Shown here: positions 44,744 through 53,973 of the stretch, piece by piece
Layout of the letters: every line of letters starts with the position of its first letter
Position numbering within the stretch: position 1 is the first letter of the stretch
NCBI GenBank assembly: GCA_903789615.1
Contig: CAIFEV010000001.1
Coordinates: forward strand, 372,001-436,000
Direction of reading: 5' to 3'
Source of the DNA: an uncultured Lachnospiraceae bacterium
GTDB taxonomy: Bacteria > Bacillota > Clostridia > Lachnospirales > Lachnospiraceae
DNA length: 64,000 nucleotides
The notes under the pieces: generated by a model
Databases searched by the model: none
Seen by the model: only the letters and a program-made list of their open reading frames with translations
Told to the model about the DNA's origin: nothing
Translations under genes and position numbers: made by a program

Positions 44744-45541
44744 ATGCGCATGATGAGCATCGCCAGCGGAAGCAGCGGCAATTGTATCTACATCGGTTCT
44801 GACGACACGCATATTCTGATTGACGCCGGGATCAGCCGCAGGAAAATCGAGGAAGGTCTGAAACTGGCCGGACTGTCTCTGGCGGATATCGACGCGATAT
44901 TTGTTACGCACGAGCATTCGGATCACATCAAGGGACTTGGCGTGATTGCGCGCAGGGATGAAATTCCGATCTACACGACATCCGGCACGATGAAGGGAAT
45001 CCGACAGACGACGTCTCTTGGGGAAATCCCGGCTGACCTGTTCCGGCAGGTGAGTGCGGATGAGAATGTGAAGGTCGGCGATCTGACGGTTCACTCCTTT
45101 GCCATATCGCACGACGCGGCGGAGCCGGTCGCGTACACGGTAAGCTGCGGCGGGAAAAAGGCGGGAGTCTGCACGGATCTCGGGATCTACACCGATTACA
45201 CGGTTCAGAATCTGAAAGGCGCAGATGCGCTTCTCGTCGAAGCCAATCACGACATCAACCTTCTGGAGGTCGGACCGTATCCGTACTATCTGAAGCAGAG
45301 AATCCTGGGCAGAAAGGGCCATCTGTGCAACGAAGCAGGAGGCAGGCTCATCAGCAGCGTGCTGAGTGACCGGGTGCGGACTGTTTTTCTCGGACATCTC
45401 TCGAAGGAGAACAATTACGACAGGCTCGCCTATGAAGCGGTCCGCCAGGAAATTGACATGGCGGACAATCCGTACAGGGCAAAGGACTTCGACATCCGCG
45501 TCGCCGGCAGAGACGTGCCGTCGGGAATTGTCGAACTTTAA
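44744..45541 (+). CDS. MBL-fold hydrolase, WalJ/YycJ-like
   Basis: A 265-residue metallo-beta-lactamase-fold protein. The metal motif THEHSDH is at about residue 57, with further ligands in FAISHDA, CTDLG and the later GHLSKENN. It resembles WalJ/YycJ, a putative nuclease linked in Bacillus to the WalRK wall-control system. GGGAGGA is nine bases upstream of the ATG. It probably belongs to the polA-coaE unit. The exact substrate is unknown. Confidence 0.83.
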   Translation: MRMMSIASGSSGNCIYIGSDDTHILIDAGISRRKIEEGLKLAGLSLADIDAIFVTHEHSDHIKGLGVIARRDEIPIYTTSGTMKGIRQTTSLGEIPADLFRQVSADENVKVGDLTVHSFAISHDAAEPVAYTVSCGGKKAGVCTDLGIYTDYTVQNLKGADALLVEANHDINLLEVGPYPYYLKQRILGRKGHLCNEAGGRLISSVLSDRVRTVFLGHLSKENNYDRLAYEAVRQEIDMADNPYRAKDFDIRVAGRDVPSGIVEL

Positions 45542-45562
45542 GTCATCAGGGAGGATGAAATC

Positions 45563-45835
45563 ATGGAAAAGTGTATCATCACAGTGGTCGGCAGGGATAC
45601 CGTCGGAATTATTGCAAAAGTCTGCACCTATCTTGCTGACGCGGGAATCAACATTCTGGATATCTCCCAGACAATCCTGTCCGGATATTTCAACATGATG
45701 ATGATCGTCGATGTCTCAGGTTCTGTGAAATCCTTTGACACCGTTGTGAGTGAGCTGGAGGAAGTCGGCAATTCCATCGGAGTGAAGATCAAGTGCCAGC
45801 GGGAAGAAATCTTTGACAGCATGCACAGAATCTGA
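45563..45835 (+). CDS. ACT domain protein, UPF0237
   Basis: A single 90-residue ACT domain starting MEKCIITVVGRDTVGIIAKV. ACT domains bind amino acids or other small ligands and regulate enzymes. Members of UPF0237 are found directly ahead of UPF0210 genes, as here with 21 bases between them, so it probably regulates or assembles with the next protein. GGGAGGATG lies upstream of the start. Confidence 0.85.
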   Translation: MEKCIITVVGRDTVGIIAKVCTYLADAGINILDISQTILSGYFNMMMIVDVSGSVKSFDTVVSELEEVGNSIGVKIKCQREEIFDSMHRI

Positions 45836-45856
45836 GAGAAAGGACAGGCGTCGATT

Positions 45857-47221
45857 ATGATCAACATAATGGAAGTCGCTGAGACCAACAAGATGGTCGA
45901 GCAGGAAAATCTTGATGTCCGCACCATCACGATGGGAATCAGCCTTCTGGACTGCGCAGGCCCGGATCTTTCCGATGTCTGCGACAGAATCTACCGCAAA
46001 ATCACAAGTTATGCGAAGGACCTTGTCGTTACCGGGGAGGAGATTGCCAGAGAGATTGGCGTCCCGATCGTCAACAAGCGCATCTCGATTACACCGGTTT
46101 CACTCGTCGGCGCAGCATGCTGCCACACGCCGGATGACTATGTTCAGATCTGCCGCACTCTCGAGCGCGCCGCTCTGGACGTCGGCGTCAACTTCATCGG
46201 CGGATATTCGGCTATCGTGTCCAAGGGGATGACGCCGTCTGATGAGCTTCTGATCCGCTCGATTCCGAAGGCTCTTTCCTGCACGGAGCACATCTGCTCC
46301 TCGGTAAATGTCGGTTCAACCAAAACCGGCATCAACATGGACGCGGTGCGCCTCATGGGACAGATCGTAAAGGAGACAGCCGAACGCACGAAGGACATGG
46401 ATTCCAGCGGCTGCACGAGACTTGTCGTGCTGTGCAATGCACCGGATGACAATCCGTTTATGGCAGGAGCATACCTCGGCGTCACGGAGCCGGACGCCGT
46501 GATCAATGTCGGCGTATCCGGGCCTGGCGTCGTTAAGTACGCACTGGAAAGTGTCAGAGGCGAGAGCTTTGAGGTTCTGTGCGAAACGATTAAAAAGACG
46601 GCATTCAAGATCACCCGTGTGGGACAGCTTGTCGCACAGGAGGCAGCCCGCCGTCTGGGTGTTCCGTTCGGCATCATCGACCTGTCTCTGGCACCGACAC
46701 CGGCTATCGGCGATTCCGTTGCGGATATCCTCGAGGAAATCGGTGTCGAGAAGGCCGGAGCTCCCGGTACCACCGCCGCGCTGGCACTTTTAAACGATCA
46801 GGTCAAGAAGGGCGGCGTCATGGCTTCGTCTTATGTGGGCGGCCTTTCCGGCGCCTTTATCCCGGTCAGCGAAGATCAGGGAATGATCGATGCAGCCGCT
46901 GCCGGCGCGCTCACGATCGAAAAGCTTGAGGCGATGACCTGCGTCTGCTCTGTTGGCCTTGATATGATCGCGATACCGGGTGACACTGAGGCGTCCACGA
47001 TATCCGGCATCATTGCGGATGAAGCTGCGCTCGGCATGGTCAACCAGAAGACGACAGCGGCCAGACTGATTCCGGTTATCGGCAAGACTGTAGGCGATCA
47101 CGCCGAATTCGGCGGCCTGATGGGACACGCACCGATCATGCCGGTGAACCGTTTCGGGTGCGGGGATTTCATCAACCGCAAGGGGAGGATCCCGGCGCCG
47201 CTGCACAGCTTCAAAAACTGA
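45857..47221 (+). CDS. UPF0210 family protein (PFL-like, DUF711)
   Basis: A 454-residue protein with the UPF0210 signatures [35 protein letters not shown], and the C-terminal [20 protein letters not shown]. Structures in the family resemble the pyruvate formate-lyase barrel, but the reaction is not established. It pairs with the ACT gene in front. ATG 45857 agrees with the usual MIN start. A terminator follows. Confidence 0.88.
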   Translation: MINIMEVAETNKMVEQENLDVRTITMGISLLDCAGPDLSDVCDRIYRKITSYAKDLVVTGEEIAREIGVPIVNKRISITPVSLVGAACCHTPDDYVQICRTLERAALDVGVNFIGGYSAIVSKGMTPSDELLIRSIPKALSCTEHICSSVNVGSTKTGINMDAVRLMGQIVKETAERTKDMDSSGCTRLVVLCNAPDDNPFMAGAYLGVTEPDAVINVGVSGPGVVKYALESVRGESFEVLCETIKKTAFKITRVGQLVAQEAARRLGVPFGIIDLSLAPTPAIGDSVADILEEIGVEKAGAPGTTAALALLNDQVKKGGVMASSYVGGLSGAFIPVSEDQGMIDAAAAGALTIEKLEAMTCVCSVGLDMIAIPGDTEASTISGIIADEAALGMVNQKTTAARLIPVIGKTVGDHAEFGGLMGHAPIMPVNRFGCGDFINRKGRIPAPLHSFKN

Positions 47222-47235
47222 ATTTCTACATAATC

Positions 47236-47270
47236 AGACCGGAGGCAGAAAATGCTTTCCGGTCTTTTTT
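47236..47270 (+). terminator. Intrinsic terminator after the UPF0210 gene
   Basis: AGACCGGA and TCCGGTCT form an eight-pair stem with an A-rich loop, followed by six T. Confidence 0.8.
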
Positions 47271-47287
47271 ACAGGGGTATGCTTTGC

Positions 47288-48334
47288 ATGAAAAGATTTG
47301 TCATCATCGGAGCCGGGTGGAGGGCAATGTATTATGTCCGCGCCGCCAGAAGGAAGCCGGAAAACTACGACGATCCGGTCATATACTGCCGGAATCCCGA
47401 AAAAGCAGAAATTCTGCAGTCTGAGACCGGCTTGCGCTGCCTGTCTGATTTTCAGGAATGTCTTGCAGCACAGCCGGATTTTCTGGTACTTGCCGTTCCG
47501 AAAGAGGTTTCCTTTGAGTGGATAATCAGGCTGGAAGAAGCCGGGCTTCCGATTCTCTGCGAGACCCCGCCGGCGGTAAAACAAGAAGATCTGCACCGCA
47601 TCTGGCAGGAAAGCTGCAGCGGCAGGCTGCGGATAATGGTGGCTGAACAGTATCTGCTGACGCCTTCCCTTGCAGCAGTCTGTGAGGCCGTAAATTCCGG
47701 CAAGATAGGCGATCCGTATTATCTGCACATATCCCGGGCTCACGGGTATCATGGAATCAGTCTTATCCGGCACTTTCTGCGCGTTCGTGCAGAAACCGTG
47801 GCGATACAGGGTGAACAATTGCAGGAGCAGGTGCTTGTAACAGGACACAGACCGGGAATTATACGTGATGGCGCCTTGAAAAGCGAACCTCGTGACTTTG
47901 TCAGGTTCGTGTTTGAAAATGGGAAAAGAGCGGACTACGACTTTGACAGCGTTCTGTACCATTCAGCCATCCGGCGATATCACCTGCTCCTTCAGGGCGG
48001 GAAGGGCGAGATCTGTGATCAGAACATGGTATATGCCGGAGCGTACCACGGCAAATGGCAGTTCTATGAGGAGTCCTTCGGCGAGAACACGCAGTATCAG
48101 AACCGGTTTGGCGTGGCGGATGACCCGGACCGGCAGGATTACGAAGAAGACGATATCGCGATTCGCAGGCTGATGGACAGCATGGAATGCGTCCGGGAGG
48201 GAAAGGACGGGGCTTACCCGCTTGCCGATGCCCTGCAGGATACGTATCTGTGGCTTTTGATGCAGGAGGCAATTGCAGGCAGGATGTGCATCAGAAGCGT
48301 ACCGCAGCCGTGGCAGAGTGCTTTGGAGAACTGA
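47288..48334 (+). CDS. Gfo/Idh/MocA-like oxidoreductase
   Basis: A 348-residue protein. The Rossmann N-terminus is FVIIGAGWRAMYYVRAA, followed by the DFLVLAVPK strand. In most Gfo/Idh/MocA enzymes the next block reads CEKP with a catalytic Lys; here it is CETPPA, so that Lys is missing. The C-terminal sheet domain is present. Substrate and even catalysis are uncertain; the family acts on sugars and cyclitols. ATG 47288 has AGGGG ten bases upstream; ATG 47279 is too close to it. It converges with tmcAL, 21 bases away, with no hairpin between. Confidence 0.72.
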   Translation: MKRFVIIGAGWRAMYYVRAARRKPENYDDPVIYCRNPEKAEILQSETGLRCLSDFQECLAAQPDFLVLAVPKEVSFEWIIRLEEAGLPILCETPPAVKQEDLHRIWQESCSGRLRIMVAEQYLLTPSLAAVCEAVNSGKIGDPYYLHISRAHGYHGISLIRHFLRVRAETVAIQGEQLQEQVLVTGHRPGIIRDGALKSEPRDFVRFVFENGKRADYDFDSVLYHSAIRRYHLLLQGGKGEICDQNMVYAGAYHGKWQFYEESFGENTQYQNRFGVADDPDRQDYEEDDIAIRRLMDSMECVREGKDGAYPLADALQDTYLWLLMQEAIAGRMCIRSVPQPWQSALEN

Positions 48335-48355
48335 CAGGATTTTAAAGCCGTACCG

Positions 48356-49660
48356 TCACACCCGTATGATTCCTGCATGGAATTCGTCCGGGAGAAGTCT
48401 TCCGCTTTTGTTCCTGTATATCTGTCTGTAAAGAGCAGACGCGTGCCGGTCCTCCGGGATAAGGTCCCCAAAGCCGGCCGTTTTTGTGATGACGGGACAG
48501 GGAGCAGATCTGGCGTTTTCGTGCAGATACTGCTGACCTGTCTGCGTGAACCCCAGCACCCGTATAAAGGGCAGCTGTCTGCGGTATCTGTCGGCTGTCT
48601 CTTTCCGGATTCCCAGCAGGATGTGTGCCATGCAGCGGGCGACGTGCGCGCGGGTTATGTTGCGCGTCTTCACGGTGTCAATGAATTTCTCTACGGAAAG
48701 TGAGGGGTCAAATAATCGCAGGATGCGCATTGCGGCAGATTCCGGAATGTCATCATACTGTGTCAGCTCCTGCGCGGCGGACACTTTATTGTATCCGGAC
48801 CGGTACAGAATGTCCTCTATCTTTGCGTAAAGAACCGCCCGGAAGTCTTCCGGACACAGCGGAACACTCTGCTCCAGCCGTACTGCGGAGGCGAGCTCCG
48901 GCGACAGGCAGGAGAGCACGGATAAGTCCGGAAGCTTCCCGTTCCTTGAAGCTGTGATCAGCTGTTTCCGTATGGCGGAGGCACTGCGTGCGCCGGGCAC
49001 GCCCTCAGGCATTTCTGAACCCGGGTGCTCCGCCGCCTCGTCGTGCTGCGCACCGATGCGCCGTACCGGAACAAACTCACATGAAAACTGTTCCCGCCCG
49101 GCGGCTTTCATGTACTCGATACCCAGAATATCGTTGGGGGAGCGCAGGAGTTTACGCACGGCATCTTCGGAAGGAAAAGAAGACGGCAGGGCGCCTCCCG
49201 AAGGACGGCAGAGAACCTGTACAAGAGCCTCTTCTCTTGCTGCGGGGTAGGGTGCTCCCGCGCGAAGAGCGCCTGCCAGACATTCCCGGTACGCAGCCGG
49301 TTCACACGCAAGAAACGCAGCGACACGCCGCATGAGAGAAAGGTCGGTGCTCTCCGAACCGAACGAAAGACAGGAGACGTTCAGTGCCGCCATTGTGCGC
49401 ACGGCGCCGAGCGCAAACATCTCGGCGGATGAAACGGCATAAACGACTGGCAGCTCCAGGACAAGGTCGGCGCCGTTAGTAAGAGCCGCCCTCGCGCGGG
49501 TATATTTGTCATAGATGGCGGGAGTGCCGCGCTGAACAAAATCGCCGCTCATCACGACGACGGTGCAGGCAGCACCGGAAAGGCGCCTGGCTTCCTTAAG
49601 CTGCCAGATGTGGCCGGTGTGCATCGGATTGTATTCGGCGGTGATTCCGACAGCGTTCAA
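48356..49660 (-). CDS. tmcAL: tRNA(Met) cytidine acetate ligase
   Basis: TmcAL (YlbM) acetylates the wobble cytidine of elongator tRNA-Met using acetate and ATP. The 434 residues show the nucleotidyltransferase HxGH-type motif in EYNPMHTGHIWQL, MSGDFVQRGTPAIYDKYTRA, ADLVLELPVVYAVSSAEMFA and SPNDILGIEYMKA. The start is TTG at 49660, six bases after GGAGG on the minus strand. It diverges from pta-ackA, the genes that make its substrate acetate. Confidence 0.92.
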   Translation of the reverse strand: MNAVGITAEYNPMHTGHIWQLKEARRLSGAACTVVVMSGDFVQRGTPAIYDKYTRARAALTNGADLVLELPVVYAVSSAEMFALGAVRTMAALNVSCLSFGSESTDLSLMRRVAAFLACEPAAYRECLAGALRAGAPYPAAREEALVQVLCRPSGGALPSSFPSEDAVRKLLRSPNDILGIEYMKAAGREQFSCEFVPVRRIGAQHDEAAEHPGSEMPEGVPGARSASAIRKQLITASRNGKLPDLSVLSCLSPELASAVRLEQSVPLCPEDFRAVLYAKIEDILYRSGYNKVSAAQELTQYDDIPESAAMRILRLFDPSLSVEKFIDTVKTRNITRAHVARCMAHILLGIRKETADRYRRQLPFIRVLGFTQTGQQYLHENARSAPCPVITKTAGFGDLIPEDRHASALYRQIYRNKSGRLLPDEFHAGIIRV

Positions 49661-49698
49661 TTCAAACCTCCAGGACGATGTTGCTTGCTCATAAAGAG

Positions 49699-49707
49699 AT
49701 TATACCA
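49699..49707 (-). promoter_or_regulatory. Extended -10 promoter of tmcAL
   Basis: On the minus strand TGG followed by TATAAT (49704-49699). No good -35 is seen. It lies about 40 bases before the TTG start. Confidence 0.5.
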
Positions 49708-49767
49708 TTGTAAGAGAGTATTACGGGAAAACACAATATTGCATGTGATTTTGAACAATGCATAGCC

Positions 49768-49795
49768 TTGTATCGCTGTGAAAAGAGTTTATAAT
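49768..49795 (+). promoter_or_regulatory. Sigma-A promoter of pta-ackA
   Basis: TTGTAT (49768-49773), 16 bases, TATAAT (49790-49795), about 75 bases before the pta start. Confidence 0.65.
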
Positions 49796-49870
49796 ACAAA
49801 GTAAAGGCTTACATAGGCGGGACGTGCAGACCGTCTTTTTATTGTGCCTCAAAAGGAGGAAGCATCAGGT

Positions 49871-50869
49871 ATGGCATTCATTGACAAGATCAAACAGCAG
49901 GCAAAGCAGGACAAGAAGAGAATCGTGCTCCCGGAGACCATGGACAAGAGAACGTACGAGGCCGCCGAGAAAATCCTGAAGGAAGGCATTGCAGACATCA
50001 TCCTGATCGGCAGACCGGAAGACATCAAAAAGAACAGCGAGGGTTTCGACATCTCCGGCGCTGTATGCGTTGACCCGTTCACGGATCCGAACAGACAGAA
50101 ATACATTGACAAGTTCGTCGAGCTGCGCGCCAAGAAGGGCATGACTCCGGAGAAGGCGGAAGAGCAGATGACTTCTGACTATATGTATTACGCCTGCCTG
50201 ATGTGCAAGTGCGGCGATGCTGACGGCGCGGTTTCGGGCGCCTGCCACTCCACCGGCAATACAATCCGTCCGGCGCTTCAGCTTCTGAAGACAAAGCCGG
50301 GCATCCACAGCGTCTCCGGTTTCTTCCTGATGGAGGTTCCGGACTGCGAATACGGAGACAACGGCCTCTTCGTTTTCGCTGACTGTGCCGTAAACACCGA
50401 CTTTGACTCCGCCAAGCTTGCCGAAATCGCCGGCCTCTCCGCCGAGTCCTTCCGCATGCTGACCGGTGATGAGCCGAAGGTTGCAATGCTCTCTTATTCC
50501 TCAAAGGGCAGCGCAAAGCACGACGATGTGACCAAGGTTGCCGATGCGGTCAAGATCGCGCATGAGCAGTATCCGGATCTGAAGCTTGACGGCGAGCTGC
50601 AGCTTGACGCGGCTCTGGTTCCGAGTGTCGGCGCTGCGAAGGCACCGGGCAGCGAGGTGGCCGGCCATGCCAACACCCTTGTATTCCCGAGCCTTGAGGC
50701 CGGAAATATCGGCTACAAGCTGGTTCAGCGCCTTGCAAAGGCCAACGCGTATGGTCCGGTTCTTCAGGGACTTGCAATGCCGGTCAACGACCTGTCCCGC
50801 GGATGCTTCGCGGATGATATCGTAGGCGTCGTAGCCATCACCGCTGTTCAGGCACAGGCAAACAAGTAA
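49871..50869 (+). CDS. pta: Phosphate acetyltransferase
   Basis: Converts acetyl-CoA and phosphate to acetyl phosphate. The 332 residues are the short single-domain form. RIVLPETMDKRTYEAA, GACHSTGNTIRPALQLLKT, AMLSYSSKGSAKHDDV and NTLVFPSLEAGNIGYKLVQR are typical. ATG 49871 fits the family start; AGGAGG is 12 bases upstream. ackA follows by 20 bases and completes the acetate branch that yields ATP in fermentation. Confidence 0.97.
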   Translation: MAFIDKIKQQAKQDKKRIVLPETMDKRTYEAAEKILKEGIADIILIGRPEDIKKNSEGFDISGAVCVDPFTDPNRQKYIDKFVELRAKKGMTPEKAEEQMTSDYMYYACLMCKCGDADGAVSGACHSTGNTIRPALQLLKTKPGIHSVSGFFLMEVPDCEYGDNGLFVFADCAVNTDFDSAKLAEIAGLSAESFRMLTGDEPKVAMLSYSSKGSAKHDDVTKVADAVKIAHEQYPDLKLDGELQLDAALVPSVGAAKAPGSEVAGHANTLVFPSLEAGNIGYKLVQRLAKANAYGPVLQGLAMPVNDLSRGCFADDIVGVVAITAVQAQANK

Positions 50870-50889
50870 TAAAAGGAGTTTACGTTCAC

Positions 50890-52089
50890 ATGAATATCTT
50901 AGTCATCAACTGCGGAAGTTCTTCCCTCAAGTATCAGCTGATCAACATGGACGACGAGAGTGTTCTCGCCAAGGGCCTTGTTGAGTGCATCGGAATCGAG
51001 GGCTCCCAGCTAACCCACAAGCCGGCCGGCAAGGACGAATACGTTGTGAAGCAGGCGATCCCGGACCACAAGGTTGCTGTTCAGCTTGTGCTGGACGCTC
51101 TGGCAGATCCGCAGCACGGCGTCATCAAAGATGCTTCGGAAATCTATGCCATCGGACACCGCGTTCTCCATGGCGGTGAGAAGTATCAGGCGTCCATCGT
51201 TGTCAATGATGATGTGAAGAAGGTCATCCGTGAGTGCTTTGACCTGGGACCGCTTCACAACCCGGCCAACCTTATCGGCATCGAGGCCTGCGAGGCAGCC
51301 ATGCCGGGCAAGAAGAACGTCGCTGTGTTTGACACCGCCTTTGGCGGGACCATGCCGCCGAAGGCTTATCTTTACGCGATCCCGAGAGAGTACTATGAGA
51401 AGTACCACATTCGCAGATACGGTTTCCACGGCACAAGCCACAGCTTCGTATCGAAGGAACTCATCCGTTTTGCCGGACTTGACGTGAACAACTCCAAGGT
51501 CATTGTCGCGCATCTGGGCAACGGCGCCTCCATCTCCGCGACCGTCAATGGCAGATGTGTCGATACCTCCATGGGTCTGACACCGCTTGAAGGCCTGATC
51601 ATGGGCACCCGTTCCGGCGACCTGGATCCGGCCATCCTCGAGTTCCTCTGCAACCATGAGCACATCTCGATCAGTGAGATGCTGACGATTCTCAACAAAA
51701 AGTCCGGTGTTTACGGTATGTCGGGCGGCATCTCCAGTGACTTCCGTGATCTTCAGAAGGCTATGGAAGATGGAAACGAGCTGGCAAAGGCGACAATGGA
51801 AGCGTATATCTACCGTGTTGCCAAGTATATCGGCGCTTATACGGCAGCCATGAACGGCGTGGATGCAATCGCCTTCACGGCCGGCGTCGGCGAGAACTCC
51901 AACTTCATCCGCGAGAAGGTCACCAACTATCTCACGTATCTTGGCGTGAAGATTGACAAGGCAGCAAACGATGCGGCTCACGGCAAGGAGATGACGATCT
52001 CAACGCCGGATTCAAAGGTCAAGGTCTGCGTCATCCCGACGAACGAAGAGCTTGCCATCGCAAGAGAGACTCTGGAGTTGACAAAGTAA
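50890..52089 (+). CDS. ackA: Acetate kinase
   Basis: Makes acetate and ATP from acetyl phosphate and ADP. The 399 residues include MNILVINCGSSSLKYQLI, HRVLHGGEKY, FDTAFGGTMP, the catalytic segment RYGFHGTSHSFVS, AHLGNGASI and FTAGVGENS. AAAGGAG is ten bases before the ATG. A strong terminator follows. Confidence 0.98.
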   Translation: MNILVINCGSSSLKYQLINMDDESVLAKGLVECIGIEGSQLTHKPAGKDEYVVKQAIPDHKVAVQLVLDALADPQHGVIKDASEIYAIGHRVLHGGEKYQASIVVNDDVKKVIRECFDLGPLHNPANLIGIEACEAAMPGKKNVAVFDTAFGGTMPPKAYLYAIPREYYEKYHIRRYGFHGTSHSFVSKELIRFAGLDVNNSKVIVAHLGNGASISATVNGRCVDTSMGLTPLEGLIMGTRSGDLDPAILEFLCNHEHISISEMLTILNKKSGVYGMSGGISSDFRDLQKAMEDGNELAKATMEAYIYRVAKYIGAYTAAMNGVDAIAFTAGVGENSNFIREKVTNYLTYLGVKIDKAANDAAHGKEMTISTPDSKVKVCVIPTNEELAIARETLELTK

Positions 52090-52126
52090 GACACCCGGGG
52101 ATCTCACAGAAATATCAGGTAATCAG

Positions 52127-52171
52127 AAAGTCCTCTGCAGTGTTTCCGTGTACTGCGGAGGGCTTTTTTTA
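52127..52171 (+). terminator. Intrinsic terminator after ackA
   Basis: AGTCCTCTGCAGT and ACTGCGGAGGGCT form 13 pairs (two G-U), followed by seven T. It marks the left edge of the accessory block. Confidence 0.88.
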
Positions 52172-52294
52172 AATCCCCGCATTTTAACAGGTTGCACTAT
52201 GGAAACGCCGGAAATCAAAGAGAACGCCGATGCCTATCGGAAACCGGGAAGTCTGAGCGTTACCGATGCGGAAAGATATTTATCAACAGAACAG

Positions 52295-52323
52295 TTTCCA
52301 GAGCCTGCAGGCCGGAGTATAAT
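52295..52323 (+). promoter_or_regulatory. Promoter of the sensor-kinase-regulator operon
   Basis: TTTCCA (52295-52300), 17 bases, TATAAT (52318-52323), about 40 bases before GTG 52363. Confidence 0.6.
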
Positions 52324-52362
52324 AAATATAACGATCAGAACGGATCAAAAGGAGGGGGAGGC

Positions 52363-53973
52363 GTGCTGCATTGCAACAGAGCAACAATCCGGGCAAACCT
52401 GACAGCTGCCTGCCTGATTCTGCTTGCAGCTGTGCTCCATTATACGGATATCAGCAGTCTGTGGGGCAGCGGCGCATCTCTTATCTGCGTCGGGACAATG
52501 ATCTATGTGGGCCTTCTTCTTTACTGGGGGATCACGCTCAGAAACCGGCTGACCAATATACGGATACGAAGGCTGCTTCTTACCTCGATTGGCCTCATGA
52601 TTCTCTGGTTTGTGCTAAGAAGTGCAAAGTATGATTTTTTTAGTTTTTCCCGCGACATCTGCCGTCAGCTGTGGTACAGCTATTATATTCCACTGAATTT
52701 TCTTCCCACCCTGTCCCTTATTGCAGCCTGGCGCATCGGCTATCGAAAACACGAGAAATGGCTGTGGTTTCTCCTGATCCCGGATGGCTTTTTCACAACG
52801 CTCGTTCTGACAAATGACATGCACCATATTATCTTTGGCTTCACGCCGGATATTCCCTGGGAGAATTATTACCGGCAGCTTCCGATGTTCTTCGTCATGA
52901 CTGCGTGGATGGCCTTGCAGTATCTGACAGCTCTTGCAGTCATTTTTCATCAGTGCCGCATCTCTCACAGCCGGCGACTTGTATGGCTTCCGGTCATCTG
53001 GATTCTCTGCATCACCATATTCTTTTTCTGGTACAATGCTTTTCAGTTTCTCTCGATCCGAAAGCCGTTTGAGGTGACGGAGGCAGCGGGAATTGCCCTT
53101 GCAGCGGCTTGGGAAAGCTGTATTCAGACTGGTCTGATACCCTCCAATATCGGATATGAAGAATTCTTACGGGCTTCTACGGTGGATGCACAGATCGTCG
53201 ACCGGGATGGCAGGGTGCGCATCTCTGCTCCCGGTGCTGAGTCGCTGACCGATGCAAACCGGCTCGCCGCCAGAGACGTGCCGGTGTTCCTGAGTCCGGA
53301 TATCCGTCTGCAGAGCCGAGCCATCCGGACGGGGCGCGTGTATTGGAAGGATGACCTGTCTACGATTAACCGCCTGAACCAGGAGTTAAGGGAGGCAAAG
53401 GAAGCTCTTTCCGAAGAAAATGATCTGATTCGCGGGGAGAACAAGGTACGGGAAGAGCAGACACATCTGCGGGAGCAGAATCGGATCTATGACAGCATAG
53501 CTGCCGCGGCACGCCCGCAGATTTCAAAGATCCGTCTCCTTCTTCAAGAGCTGACGCCTGATGCGGCGGACTTTTCCAGACGCCTCGGGATGGCATGCGT
53601 TCTGAATGCGTACCTCAAGCGCTCCAGCAATCTGCGGCTGCTCTCGCAGAGGGAGCAGTCTGCGGATTCGCAGGAACTTGTTTTCTGTCTTCGCGAATCT
53701 CTTGATTACATTTCTGCCTGTGGCGTAGAGTGCAGCTTTATACAGAGCGGAAGGGGAACGATCCTTCTTTCAAAGCTGAGCCGCGCCTATGCTTTTTTTG
53801 AGGAATCGATTGAAAAAGTTCTGCCGGATCTGGATGCTCTTGTAGTGAATCTGTCCGTGGAGGGAGACAATCTGACTCTGCGACTGATGCTGGATGGCCC
53901 GGACGAGATGCCTGGTGCTGTGGAGACCGACGGCACCTTTTACCGGACTTTTCAAACGGAGGAAAGGATATGA
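52363..53973 (+). CDS. 7TM sensor protein with degenerate histidine-kinase module
   Basis: A 536-residue protein. Seven membrane helices span residues about 12-226 and resemble the HisKA_7TM sensor region; VLTNDMHHIIFGF is the typical loop. A PAS-like stretch (DAQIVDRDGRVRIS) and a coiled coil follow. The segment that should hold the phospho-accepting His reads NRIYDSIAA, with Tyr376 where the neighbouring kinase has His. The last 150 residues lack recognisable N- and G-boxes of the ATPase domain. It is therefore probably a non-catalytic sensor. GTG 52363 sits behind AGGAGGGGGAG. It overlaps the next gene by four bases. Confidence 0.72.
   Translation: MLHCNRATIRANLTAACLILLAAVLHYTDISSLWGSGASLICVGTMIYVGLLLYWGITLRNRLTNIRIRRLLLTSIGLMILWFVLRSAKYDFFSFSRDICRQLWYSYYIPLNFLPTLSLIAAWRIGYRKHEKWLWFLLIPDGFFTTLVLTNDMHHIIFGFTPDIPWENYYRQLPMFFVMTAWMALQYLTALAVIFHQCRISHSRRLVWLPVIWILCITIFFFWYNAFQFLSIRKPFEVTEAAGIALAAAWESCIQTGLIPSNIGYEEFLRASTVDAQIVDRDGRVRISAPGAESLTDANRLAARDVPVFLSPDIRLQSRAIRTGRVYWKDDLSTINRLNQELREAKEALSEENDLIRGENKVREEQTHLREQNRIYDSIAAAARPQISKIRLLLQELTPDAADFSRRLGMACVLNAYLKRSSNLRLLSQREQSADSQELVFCLRESLDYISACGVECSFIQSGRGTILLSKLSRAYAFFEESIEKVLPDLDALVVNLSVEGDNLTLRLMLDGPDEMPGAVETDGTFYRTFQTEERI

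Noticed and set aside
52199-52402. Small frame from ATG 52199 before the 7TM sensor
   Set aside because: It has only a weak ribosome site, contains the operon promoter and overlaps the sensor start. It may be chance or a remnant.
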